A DNA stretch of 25,000 bases from Sphaeroforma sirkka (GCA_001586965.3 LUCW03001799.1:5001-30000); one strand, 5' to 3'. Positions 12,801 through 22,300 are shown, numbered from the stretch's first letter. Made by a program: numbers and translations. The notes: a model not told the origin generated them from the sequence alone.

Positions 12801-13280
12801 TTTTCGACGGTTCCCTGCACATACTAAAAGTACAGGAATAGATCGCTGTACCGGTAGATTTACGAGGTCATCCATTGAGTATTTTACGGATCCATTATAG
12901 CTTCCAGACGCAGAAAAAGACGAGTCGAGCTCTTCGTAGACCGTAAGCGTGTGCGATTCCCAAGTAATCTTTGGTACATTCCCATGATTTCGCACGTAGT
13001 GCAAGCCACTAGAAGTTATCTCTCCATCGGCCATTAACAACTGCAAAGGAGCTTCACAATTGAATGGTGTGACACCAGTTAGCTTGACGAGCTCTGGCCT
13101 TCTTTCAACCCATGCATCAGGATTGGAAATATACAGGGAGGGTTTTGCATCTCTGCCAAAACCTGTCTCAGATTGCAACACCATTGAAACAAAATGATGA
13201 ATTGCAAGTGGTGTCTCAATAATCTTGTCACGCGACCTTATAGCGATAGGTTTGTAAGTCAAAAGTTCAAATATATTCAT
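9837..13280 (-). CDS. Chimeric nitrate reductase: Mo-cofactor + cytochrome b5 + NirB-type FAD/NAD(P)H and [2Fe-2S] module
   Basis: Predicted to reduce nitrate to nitrite in the cytosol. 1147 residues, one exon. The Mo-molybdopterin domain (about 60-310) shows RNHG (97-100), CAGNRRKEQN with Mo-ligand Cys154, and GFNWGSAGCSTS (170-181). The Mo dimerisation domain (about 330-460) ends with WNLMGMMNNPWHRV. The cytochrome b5 domain (529-605) has heme ligands His564 (HHPGG) and His587 (DIHSS). A usual eukaryotic NR would continue with a cytochrome-b5-reductase-like FAD/NADH domain; that is absent. Instead, 633-980 is a Pyr_redox_2 oxidoreductase (GNGMVGQ 639-645, GGGLLGLEAA 810-819, AIGE 940-943), followed by a BFD-type [2Fe-2S] domain with Cys1095, Cys1097, Cys1130 and Cys1133. 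This C-terminal half matches the front of the adjacent nitrite reductase. Residues 775-801 are an acidic/Ser-rich insertion. I recall this architecture as the Creolimax/Sphaeroforma putative nitrate reductase. Electron flow NAD(P)H-FAD-b5-Mo is inferred. Confidence 0.95.
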   Translation of the reverse strand: MNIFELLTYKPIAIRSRDKIIETPLAIHHFVSMVLQSETGFGRDAKPSLYISNPDAWVERRPELVKLTGVTPFNCEAPLQLLMADGEITSSGLHYVRNHGNVPKITWESHTLTVYEELDSSFSASGSYNGSVKYSMDDLVNLPVQRSIPVLLVCAGNRRKEQNMKRATIGFNWGSAGCSTSMWTGVPLWALLELSGYSLDQNKSKMSSSDMRKHHVWFEGVEKIGNKGIYGTSVPLIAALDRTQDMMVAYAMNDERLPPDHGYPLRVILPGYIGGRMVKWLCAIRIKSYESDNYWHVNDNRVLPTEVLSREIAEQGGWWKKPEYVINHLNIQSVITKPAHTEELPVPDADSTETYLVQGYAYTGGGKRLIRVELSIDHGETWLLAELHHSDKTGPTEYGKQWCWIFWSCPVLISELISKGLSATEVQFCVRAWDDSMNTQPKYMTWNLMGMMNNPWHRVFGKIDFSGEKYVFQHPTNHTFTEADKQVIRGWMDTNFDLPWMDPTNSTNPPSRKDVKPVLKQPLTAKAADRVYTMAEVAKHNRKEDCWIVVEGFIYDCSRFMDHHPGGATAIIVHAGKDCTDEFHDIHSSASSYQQLFTFCVGKVAMDIATIQHLPYEDTVGARTPVKLDVARWQVVVVGNGMVGQRFCEKLRKNDPEGNYQITCVGEESRRHYNRMRLTEYFDNRDEGALYLADESWYTDEGVTVKLNQRVDMIDIEKKQVTMENADCPPISYDFLVMATGSYAFLPPVPGHKQRGVFVYRTLTDLDEMLMYVEDNMECENEAEVDSGASCSSSPKPTSIRSVLVAAVVGGGLLGLEAAKALLDQGLTVYVVERSSRLMNRQLDQDGAEILQKKVEALGVRCITGKRCKEILGDKDGRVTGLDFGEGDDVLDVQMVVFATGVRPRTDLAQKSGIAIEEAHKGGGIIVDDNLATDVPGVYAIGECVNHMGKLYGLVGPGYHMAEVLAWRMIHRNAKILLDKPSDDRVFTGSDMSTRLKLLGVDVAVFGDFCPDIEAVGVVPLIYKNPMEGVYRKLYFTSDGKHLTGGILVGNASDYPQLLLLVQSKSLLEISPSEVLVGKKVDSEDMFLADDALVCFCNNVTKGEVVEAITEENICDLEDLKACTKAGTGCGGCVPTVKTLLSRLMTI

Positions 13281-15345
13281 TTACTTACATAAACAGTTTA
13301 CCATATTGTCATAATAGATTGTCACTCTGGCCGCATATTGATATAATCATTTATGACATATCAAATACAATGCTCGAAGAATTCTGAAATGGAAATCCTC
13401 AATAAACAGAACATCTGATCAAGTTGAAGAATTCACATGACTTTCATAGCCTTCTGAATCAAACAAGGCTACGTAACTTTCCTGTTTCTTCTGAATGGGA
13501 CCAGTCGATCAGGCTGAATCAGTGAATCAGCAAGTGGCTAAAAAAGTATTTTTTTAAAAACTATGTTTTTGATTTTGTCTTGATCTTCCACGTCGGTACT
13601 GTACTCGGTACAGTTCAATTTTCATATCAGTAGGATGATGGATTCGCCATCACGGACAGACTCATACGGGGTCTGAAATTGAAGTACTCGTAGTTCTCAG
13701 CAAATTGAAACTCGCCATAGACGGGCAGACAGACGAGGAAATACTCTGCATTCGTAATTTAGAGACGATGGTACTGTGAGTCTGAGTCGTGTGTTCGACC
13801 TAAAATCAGTAATTTTATCACAGGCTCTCGACTCTCGAGTCTGAAGTTGTCTCGAACTCTCGACTCTGTAAATATTCAAATACATTATATTCCGTCCGCC
13901 TGTCGCAGCTGGTTTGTATTTTTATTTTTTAAAACTAAACAATTTTGTTTTCATATATTTTTGAAAATAACAAAAAACACAACAGAAACAAAAACAACAA
14001 CAAATATTTGTTTTAAAAAAAACAAAAAAAAACAAACAATAAATACTAATACATACATATTTACTTTTTTTGGTTTGCTATTTATACAGTTTCTACATTT
14101 AACACCAAAAAGAAAATTCTTCAATGTCTTTACTCTTTTAGAAAGTTATGTAGATAAGATTGTAGAAGGCTATGAATATTCGTGTTGAAAAATAAAAAAT
14201 AATACGTAAATATATAACAAAAATACTGATGCATAAATAAATAAATAATAGCCTTGGGCTTTTGAAGCCTTCAGAAGTTCAGATCTGCTCAGTGCTTTGA
14301 GCTTCTTTTTTTTTTGCATCGGGAATAAATAAAAGGCCTGAACTTCTGAAGCCATGCCTGTCTGTATTGTATGATGGCCAAAATATTTTTTAAAGAAATA
14401 GTGAGCGTGAGAATCCCGTGTTGAGAATCTCACTCTTTAAAAAAAGATATATTTTAGTCCATGTCTTGGGCTATTGGCTGTCAGGGCCAAGGACTCTTCG
14501 GACTCAGTTTACTCTCAAGCGGAGACTCATATATATATATTTTAAAATAAATACTATGTACCACCCCGACACCCCCTTCATACTACTCGCAGATGCCGCA
14601 GATTCTGCATCCGCGAGATAGCTCACAGCCTCACTGACACATGCGAATTCAGAATTGGTGAGATTCCGGATTCGTCATTTATGGCCCACTCTCTCTTGTC
14701 AGTTGTCAGACAAGGTTGGATGGATTGTCATATTTTGTTTTCCAAATATTTTTTTGTGTAACGAGAATACTGATAACTGACCTGTGGTTTAAACTTCACG
14801 CACTTCACGACCACGTCACCAGACATTCAGACAATCCCCCCCCACCCCCCAATCCATGAGCCCAAGGCCCTAATAACCAATAAACAACCCCCAAGAATCC
14901 CTGCCTGTCTCTCAAAAATGAGAGCGGGCCTACAGGCTACAGGCCGCCGCTCCCCGGCGTCAGGCGTGCCCGCCCGCCGGTATAGTGAATACTGATCAGA
15001 TCGTGAGATCACAATAAAGAATCCCATCGATACGCTTTGGTATTTATTTTGAATCTGATATCAATTCAAATTTGGGACATACGACATGTTTATTTTGATC
15101 GACCCCTATTTTTGCTCATATTCTTTGACCCCCCTTTTCTTCTAAAAAAATCGAGGCTAGTCGGGCTATGCATCCCCTTTCTGAATTCATGGAACAAGAA
15201 CTCCGTATTCTCTATATTTTTGAGTATGCACCATTCGTTTGATTTTTATATAAGCGCTGAGATGCACAGGTGTTTCAAACACATATGGTTTGCAGTTAGA
15301 AAGCTACCTCTTCCATATATTTCTGCTAAAGGTCAGTAACATCAT
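13281..15345. promoter_or_regulatory. Shared divergent promoter region of nitrate and nitrite reductase genes
   Basis: 2,065 bp between the two start codons, with no plausible gene. It is A/T-rich with oligo(A)/(T) runs (13920-14060, 14300-14320), CTCGACTCT-type direct repeats (13824-13868), a GATAAG word at 14153-14158, a C-run at 14836-14850 and a GC-rich patch near 14925-14985. GATAAG is the site type used by fungal nitrogen regulators of the AreA/NIT2 class; whether this organism uses it is unknown. A TATA-like box lies near the nitrite reductase end; I see no clear TATA box at the nitrate reductase end. Confidence 0.55.
15247..15254 (+). promoter_or_regulatory. TATA-like box of nitrite reductase gene
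   Basis: TATATAAG located 92 bp upstream of the first ATG of the nitrite reductase frame, a spacing consistent with a core promoter and a 5' UTR of roughly 60-80 bases. Sequence match only. Confidence 0.45.
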
Positions 15346-18300
15346 ATGTACACGAAAATGACTGTGGCTATGAGAAAGCACGTGGTGGTGATCGGCAACG
15401 GGATGGTGGGGCAGCGTTTCTGCGAGAAACTCCGCAAGTACGACACGAACAAAAAATTTAAGATCACTTGCGTCGGTGAGGAATCGAGAAGGCATTATAA
15501 CCGCATTCTCCTAACCGAATATTTTGAACACAAAACAGCCGAGAATCTATATCTCGCCGCTGATGACTGGTACGCTACCAACGAGGTGGATGTGATGGTG
15601 GACGTGCAAGTTGAGTCTATTGACCACGCAGAGAAGGAACTTATCACAAAGGACAGTAAAGTTCCTAACATTAAATATGACTATGTTGTCTTAGCCACTG
15701 GTAGCTTTGCGTTCTTACCTCCTGTTCCCGGGCATGACTACGAAGGCGTGTACGTTTATCGTATCTTGACAGATTTGGATAACATGCTGTCATATATTCA
15801 TGATACACCGCCTACAGATATACCTCGCCCAAAACCCAAGGCTGCGGCTGTGTTCGGCGGTGGGTTATTAGGTCTCGAGGCAGCCAAAGCTTTACGCGAT
15901 GAAGGCCTGGAAGTATGCATCTTGGAGATAAACTCGTGGCTAATGCGTCGACAGCTCGATGAACCTGGGGCTACTCTGCTGAAGAATAAGGTCGAAGAAT
16001 TGGGTATACACGTCCATGTGAATGCAAAGTGTGGTATTATGGGCCATAATGGCCGCGTAACCGGTATCCGGTTCGAAGACGGAACCGTAAAGGAGATTGA
16101 GGTCGTTGTCTTTGCCTGTGGCATCCGACCGCGCGATGAGGTGGCAAAGGCTTCTGGTGTAAATGTGAATGAACGAGGTGGCATTTTGGTCGACGATAAC
16201 CTCGCAACGAACGTAGAGGATGTCTACGGTATTGGAGAGTGCGTTATCCACCGGGGGCGTGTGTACGGGCTTGTTAACCCGGGATATGCTATGGCCGATG
16301 TGCTTGCGCATCGTTTGACTGATGGTTCTGATGTACGCATATTCGAGAGTGGTGATATGTCGACGAAGCTGAAGTTAATGGGCGTGGACGTGGCCTCCTT
16401 CGGCAATTACATGCCTCCCAAGGGCTCCAAGGAATTCATGCCTCTCGTATATGACAATCCCGCTGAAGGAGTGTATAGGAAATTGATTTTCACGGCCGAT
16501 GCGAAACATATTGTGGGAGGTATGATGGTGGGGGATGCCTCGGATTACTCCAAACTGCTTCTGACCTCCCAGTCTGCCAAGCCATTGAAGGACTCGCCCA
16601 GTGTATACCTGCTGGGCAAAGCAGCCAGTAGTGGAGCAGGCACGGTGGCAGAAGACGATCTTCCAGATGATGCACAGGTGTGCTCGTGCAATGATGTAAC
16701 AAAAGGAGACATCAAAAAGGCTATACATGAGCAAGGCTTGACGTGTCTGAAGGATGTGAAGACATGCTCAAGCGCGGGAACGGGCTGTGGTGGATGTGTG
16801 CCTATGGTGAAAGATATATTGGACTTTGAGATGAAGAAAATGGGCGCCACAGTCGACAATTCCCTGTGCGAGCATTTTGCGTATACGCGAAAAGAGATGT
16901 TCGATATGATACGTATCAAGGAGTACCGCACTTTTACTGCTTTCCTTAAGGACCATGGCACCGGCTTCGGATGCGAGATCTGTAAACCAACTGTAGCATC
17001 CATCCTTGCCTCGCTCTACAACTCGCACATCCTTGACGGAGAACTGTTTACACTGCAAGATTCCAACGATCGTTTCCTGGCCAACTTGCAGAAGAACGGC
17101 ACGTACTCTGTAATCCCCCGCATTCCAGGGGGAGAAATCACTCCGGAGAAGCTCGTAGTGATCGGTGATGTCGGCAAGAAGTACGGGCTATACACCAAGC
17201 TCACCGGTGGACAGCGAATCGATCTGCTGGGCGCTATGGCCTGGCAGCTACCGTACATATGGAAGGATCTGGTTGATGCTGGGTTTGAATCGGGGCATGC
17301 GTATGGAAAGGCGTTGCGCACAGTGAAAAGTTGTGTTGGTAGCGCCTGGTGTAGATACGGCCGAGGAGATGCAGTGGGCCTGGCAATCATGCTGGAAGAA
17401 AGGTACCGCGGCATACGGTCACCTCACAAGCTCAAAGGCGGTGTGTCGGGATGTGTGCGCGAGTGTGCGGAGGCACAGAGCAAGGACTTTGGGCTGATCG
17501 CTACCGAGACGGGGTATAACTTATATGTAGGAGGAAACGGTGGTACTACACCCAGGCATGCGCAGCTGTTTGCCTCAGATATCAGTGAGGAGCTCGTGGT
17601 CAAGTACATCGATCGATATCTGATGTACTATATCCACACGGCCGATCGTCTGGAGCGCACTGCGAAGTGGCTGACGAAGTTGGAGGGAGGAGTTGAGCAG
17701 CTTAAGCGTGTTGTCATCGACGATGCCTTAGGCCTGGCCGAGACGCTGAACGCCCACATGGCTCTGTTGATTGACACGTATGTATGTGAGTGGAAGAAGG
17801 TGGTCGATGACCCCAAGAGATGGGCCTACTTCGACCAGTTCCGCAACACCACTACCAAGCAGGATATGATCACCCTGGAGACTACCAGAGATCAGATCCG
17901 ACCGGTGATGTTGCCTACGCCTCCCTCAAGCCCGAGTGGCGCTGAGCGAGCACTGCTGGAATATGAGAAGGCGAAGATGGAGTGGATTCACGTTGGAGAA
18001 GCCAAGCAATACGCACCGAATAGCGGGGGGTCGATCTTGTATGGTGCGACTCAACTGGCTGTGTTCCACACGGCGCGCAACTGGAATGGTATAGAGCAGG
18101 AGGCTTGGTATGCGACCCAGAACATGTGCCCGCATACAAATGCGTTTGTGCTATCAAGCGGAATGGTGGGTGATAGCAACGGCAAGATGAAGGTGGCATG
18201 TCCTCTGCACAAGAATACATTCGATCTGGAGACAGGGCAGTGTCTGACGATGGACCAATACAAGCTCTACCAGTTCGATATGAAGGAGGTGGATGGCGAG

Positions 18301-18414
18301 TTGCATGCGTTGTTGCCTCCTACAGCTGTGGTTGATGCAGTGCTCGCTACGCAATTTTTTTTGTCTGTGGATGCTGAGATGGAGTTGAGTAAGTGTGCCA
18401 AGTTGGACTGGTAA
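15346..18414 (+). CDS. NAD(P)H-dependent assimilatory nitrite reductase (NirB-type fused to Rieske domain)
   Basis: Six-electron reduction of nitrite to ammonium with NAD(P)H; final step of the pathway. 1022 residues, one exon. The FAD/NAD(P) oxidoreductase (about 11-410) has GNGMVGQ (17-23), GGGLLGLEAA (171-180) and GIGE (295-298). The first BFD-type [2Fe-2S] domain has Cys446, Cys448, Cys481 and Cys484. A second, degenerate BFD-like segment keeps Cys508, Cys543 and Cys546. The nitrite/sulfite reductase half-domain (about 588-630) precedes the siroheme/[4Fe-4S] domain with CVGSAWC (Cys663, Cys669) and CVREC (Cys703, Cys707). The C-terminal Rieske domain (about 877-990) carries Cys928/His930 (CPH) and Cys952/His955 (CPLH), the NirD-equivalent fused on, as in fungal enzymes. 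Start: Met1, Met5 and Met9 are all in frame; Met5 (15358) has A at -3 and the best context. Divergent from the nitrate reductase, whose C-terminal half it resembles. Confidence 0.96.
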   Translation: MYTKMTVAMRKHVVVIGNGMVGQRFCEKLRKYDTNKKFKITCVGEESRRHYNRILLTEYFEHKTAENLYLAADDWYATNEVDVMVDVQVESIDHAEKELITKDSKVPNIKYDYVVLATGSFAFLPPVPGHDYEGVYVYRILTDLDNMLSYIHDTPPTDIPRPKPKAAAVFGGGLLGLEAAKALRDEGLEVCILEINSWLMRRQLDEPGATLLKNKVEELGIHVHVNAKCGIMGHNGRVTGIRFEDGTVKEIEVVVFACGIRPRDEVAKASGVNVNERGGILVDDNLATNVEDVYGIGECVIHRGRVYGLVNPGYAMADVLAHRLTDGSDVRIFESGDMSTKLKLMGVDVASFGNYMPPKGSKEFMPLVYDNPAEGVYRKLIFTADAKHIVGGMMVGDASDYSKLLLTSQSAKPLKDSPSVYLLGKAASSGAGTVAEDDLPDDAQVCSCNDVTKGDIKKAIHEQGLTCLKDVKTCSSAGTGCGGCVPMVKDILDFEMKKMGATVDNSLCEHFAYTRKEMFDMIRIKEYRTFTAFLKDHGTGFGCEICKPTVASILASLYNSHILDGELFTLQDSNDRFLANLQKNGTYSVIPRIPGGEITPEKLVVIGDVGKKYGLYTKLTGGQRIDLLGAMAWQLPYIWKDLVDAGFESGHAYGKALRTVKSCVGSAWCRYGRGDAVGLAIMLEERYRGIRSPHKLKGGVSGCVRECAEAQSKDFGLIATETGYNLYVGGNGGTTPRHAQLFASDISEELVVKYIDRYLMYYIHTADRLERTAKWLTKLEGGVEQLKRVVIDDALGLAETLNAHMALLIDTYVCEWKKVVDDPKRWAYFDQFRNTTTKQDMITLETTRDQIRPVMLPTPPSSPSGAERALLEYEKAKMEWIHVGEAKQYAPNSGGSILYGATQLAVFHTARNWNGIEQEAWYATQNMCPHTNAFVLSSGMVGDSNGKMKVACPLHKNTFDLETGQCLTMDQYKLYQFDMKEVDGELHALLPPTAVVDAVLATQFFLSVDAEMELSKCAKLDW

Positions 18415-18615
18415 GTGTCTGAGACGGCATCCTTCCCAAGAGGCTGTGAATGTGTATTTAAAAGTACAACCGGAAATTGAGAAGGTCAGAATGTGTTTCG
18501 AAAACTAAGAACGAACCGGTAGGATTGGGAATAGGGCATTGGATTGATATATCTTCATCATGTAAACAAATAGTGGAGATCTACGAACGTATAGAAATTG
18601 TATAGAACAACTTCA

Positions 18616-18621
18616 AATAAA
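18616..18621 (+). terminator. Candidate poly(A) signal for nitrite reductase
   Basis: AATAAA about 200 bp after the nitrite reductase stop codon; first canonical match on the plus strand downstream of the gene. Confidence 0.35.
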
Positions 18622-18834
18622 AGCGAGAAATTATTACTAGTGCAAGTACTTATACATCTATCTGATACCCATATATATATGCCAAGCATTTTCATGCATC
18701 GCATAAGATATAATCAGTACAGTGATACGCTGTACCATTTTCTGCTCCAATGTCATAAATACTTTAAATCAGGTATGTTAACCATAACTACAACAAGCGT
18801 CATCTTACTACGTATATGATACTACTATCATTTC

Positions 18835-18847
18835 ATATATATATATA

Positions 18848-18900
<53 letters not shown>

Positions 18901-18908
18901 AGTGAGTG
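18835..18908. repeat. (TA)n followed by (TG)n microsatellite
   Basis: TA dinucleotides to about 18882, changing into TG repeats to about 18900 and a short GAGTG tail. It is a compound dinucleotide repeat in the convergent spacer. Confidence 0.9.
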
Positions 18909-19290
18909 TGTGTATACATATAAAACTCTGACCACTTGTAAGACGTAGACGTATGCTCGAGTGTAGTACGATTCTGCTAGGCCTCCTACAGAAAAACACT
19001 CGATGCCTGTGCTCCACGTTCAGTTCCAAACTTTCTCACTACGCTGTGGCATTCATTTGGATATTTGTGTGAAGGCTACTATGACGTTGCACGGCTTGTA
19101 CTCAACCAGCAAGTGAAATTTAAACAAAGCCGCGGGGATGAGTCATACTAAACCCACTTGTAGTAGCAGAATCTTTATCAGATAAGGCCTTTGTAAACAC
19201 ACCGCAAACTACACTTCACATACCGTGTGTTGTAAATCTACACCTAGTTCGAGCAAAACTTATGAGACATGGTGGTACGTTTGCTTATAT

Positions 19291-19296
19291 TTTAAT
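19291..19296 (-). terminator. Candidate poly(A) signal for the phosphatase gene
   Basis: ATTAAA on the minus strand, the commonest variant of AATAAA, 26 bases beyond the phosphatase stop codon. The spacing is the same as for the transporter gene's AATAAA. Confidence 0.35.
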
Positions 19297-19322
19297 AGGA
19301 AGGTCTGCCGGAGGTCAGACTA

Positions 19323-22300
19323 CTAGTCCAGACATGGTTCCATCTTCATCTTGCCCTTCCCCTTTGTATCACTGCTGACAACATCACCATCTGCCACGGC
19401 AACATCTGCATTTCCAGCACCGTCCTTAGACTCAGTTGTGTGTGTCACATCATCCGATTCCTGCCTTACGGATTGGCTTTCCATTGCAGAGGTCGCATCT
19501 GTCCTTCCATTGCGTTTGATATACTCCAGTAAGGCCTCGTAGCAGTACTCGTACTGCTTTGACCGTTGTACCATACCTGTCGCAATGCAAGCACGCGTGT
19601 CCGTATATAAATAAGCGGCATTTGCCTGCGAAATAGTGCCACTCGGTTCTCAGGTCTGAGTCACGCTCAGCAATTGAATGAATATGTAATCTTGAAATTC
19701 TCATACCATGCTTTTTTGATATAACAACCCCCCATAGTTAAAGCCTTCGGGTACCTTAGAATGCAGTTGAGTCAGCGTACTCGTTCAACGCGGTGGCTGG
19801 TAGGTACAAGCGGGATTAATGCTACACCAACACATTCTCGACAACATGTGTCACATCTCTCTCACATATTTCTGTTGACAACAAGTCTCACATGCTCTCT
19901 CACAAATTTCACGTGTACCCATTCATCGCCCACATGTATCCTCGTGCTGGCAATGCCTCTCGCGCAGACGATTTCTTGACTACAGCTCACAGATACATAC
20001 ATTCTGATAACACCAACACCCCTCACAGATACATACAGCCTGATCATACACACACACCTCACAGATGCATACATCCTCATCACACACACACCTCTCACAG
20101 ATACATACATCCTCATCACACACACACTCGCAGATACATACATCCTGATCACACACACTCTCTTCACACACGCAAATCCTCGCGCATATACGCATCACAC
20201 ATAGGTCCTCGTTGACACACCCACTCACCCGCTCGATGCTTGCGCAAGTCCAAGACAATGTTGTAGATGTCGGCCATGTCGTTGTTTTCCATCTGCTTGA
20301 TGGCTATGTCCAGACAAATCATCACACCCGATCGCCCCACTCCCGCACTGCAGTGCACTACCACAGGCGCGGATTCGGTCGGCTCTGCAGATGTGCATGC
20401 ATCAATTGGAACGGTCGATAGAAGGACGTACAGATGTTAGGAAACGCCTATCTACACCACGTTTGCATGCGGACAGACGTGCATACGTACATGCATACAT
20501 AGGTACTTAGGTACACGGGTGCATTGGTAAATGAATACATGGCTACATGGTTACTTAGGTACTTAGGTACATGCGTACATGCGTGCGTTTGGGCCAGTCC
20601 GTGGGAGTACTCCATATTATATTACAGGTCCCTGTCTCTGCGTGATACGCTGCGAATGTGTAACCTTTGAAGTACTAGCGAGGTAACGAGGCATATTCAT
20701 GTGCCGATTTTAGCGCACCAGCGTGTATTGTCAGCTCATACCTACCGAGTCATTCTGAGAATATGTACACACGTGATTAAGAGCCCCTTATTTTATACAT
20801 GCCTGTACAGACTCAGACGTTAGACCTTCAAACGACCGTACCTTCAGTAGCTCTAAGGTTGTTCATATCCTTCAACACCGTGTAGATGGTGTCTTCCGTT
20901 CCGGGAATGCCATGATCGGGCCACGATTCGTAATGCAGATGCCACACAGTACGTGTAACCCCATCCCGCTGTCATATGAGCACATTGAATAAGATTATGT
21001 CATATGAAGCACATTAAATAAGATTACATGTCATATAAAGCACATTGAATAATAATATCTCATATAAAGCACATTGAATAAGGTTATATGAAGAAGATTA
21101 AATGTCATATGAATGTCATATGAAGCACATTAAATAAGACTATATGTCATATGAAGCACATTGAATACGATTATATGAATTGCTGTAATAACCCAATCGA
21201 TCAAAGAATTCAAGCGTTTAGACCTATTCTGTATTATTTTCCAAATTAGTCGGTCTCACAACTGAGTTTTAGACCAGGCCAGCAGTTTTATTCATCCAGG
21301 CGATGTTATTCTTAGTCTGGTGTTAATCGAATTTAAGCATCGTATGTTTTATTTTGCAAACATGTAAGTGTACATATATACTGTATTTTCTAGATCTGAC
21401 TTTGATACAAGGAATAGGTACTTGGAGGTGCCATGAAGGTCCATGTGGTCATGTCAAAAGTCTGGTGAGAGCAAAAATCAAGAAAACCTATTCAGGTGGT
21501 CATACGGAAACTGCATAGCCGTACAACGCCAACACAAACGTCACAAAGAACGTATATGTTCATATGCATGCCGACAACAGGGAATCGTATGGAGCCACGT
21601 ACATACACAACACACACACGGGATGGGTGACATCTGACACACTAAGAACCGAGCAATACCTGATCGACTACTTCTAACAATCGCCTTGTGTAAGATTCGT
21701 CTTGAATATCGTCGTCCTGTATGTATGTTCTGCCGATAGTATGCCAATTGTTTGTTAAACACGGCATATTGGTTTATAATTCAGAATTTAAAGATTTGGG
21801 TTAAGGGGTCAGGGTCTAGAGTTTTTCGAGCACTGTGTGAACTGCATATGCGTTGCATCGATACAGGTAAAGAAACACCACGAGGGCAACTCTCTTCAGT
21901 ATTTAATGGTAGAGCGAGCAAGTGTGGAATAGCCATGACTGGGACAACAAGCGGTGGGAGACCCGGGGGTGCGGGAGTAGAAGCACTCGGAAGGCATAGG
22001 CGGAGGCCTTAACAGACGCCCCGAGTACACTGTACTTAGGTCGTCCTCTAAGCTCAACAACGCTACCTACACGATGGTACTCGCAACGTATTGTATATGT
22101 TGGATTGCCGGCGCCACACACCAACCATCGAGTACTCCACCGTGCACCACATAGGAGAAGCAGCCGGTGGGGATATGCGGCGCATTGAGTCATTGGAATC
22201 AGACACTCACACATGACAGAGATTGCTGAAAACACGCCAGACACACACATACGACAGAGATGACTGAAAGCTCGCCAGACACGCACACACGGCGGAGATG

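Larger units (their letters stand above)
18415..19322. other. Convergent intergenic region, no gene seen
   Basis: Lies between the 3' ends of nitrite reductase (+) and the phosphatase gene (-). It contains a TA/TG microsatellite at 18835-18908 and candidate poly(A) signals for both neighbours. The short frames present have no recognisable motifs. Confidence 0.6.

Noticed and set aside
15798..17058. Several 60-152 codon frames antisense to nitrite reductase
   Set aside because: They are shadows of a strongly supported coding frame.
18345..18414. Possible frameshift at the T-run near the nitrite reductase C-terminus
   Set aside because: The Rieske domain is complete well before the T-run and the frame closes soon after, so there is no sign of a lost domain.
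19987..20160. CRISPR-like array of ~34-bp units
   Set aside because: The units are contiguous and similar over their full length, with no unique spacers; it is an intronic minisatellite in a eukaryotic gene.
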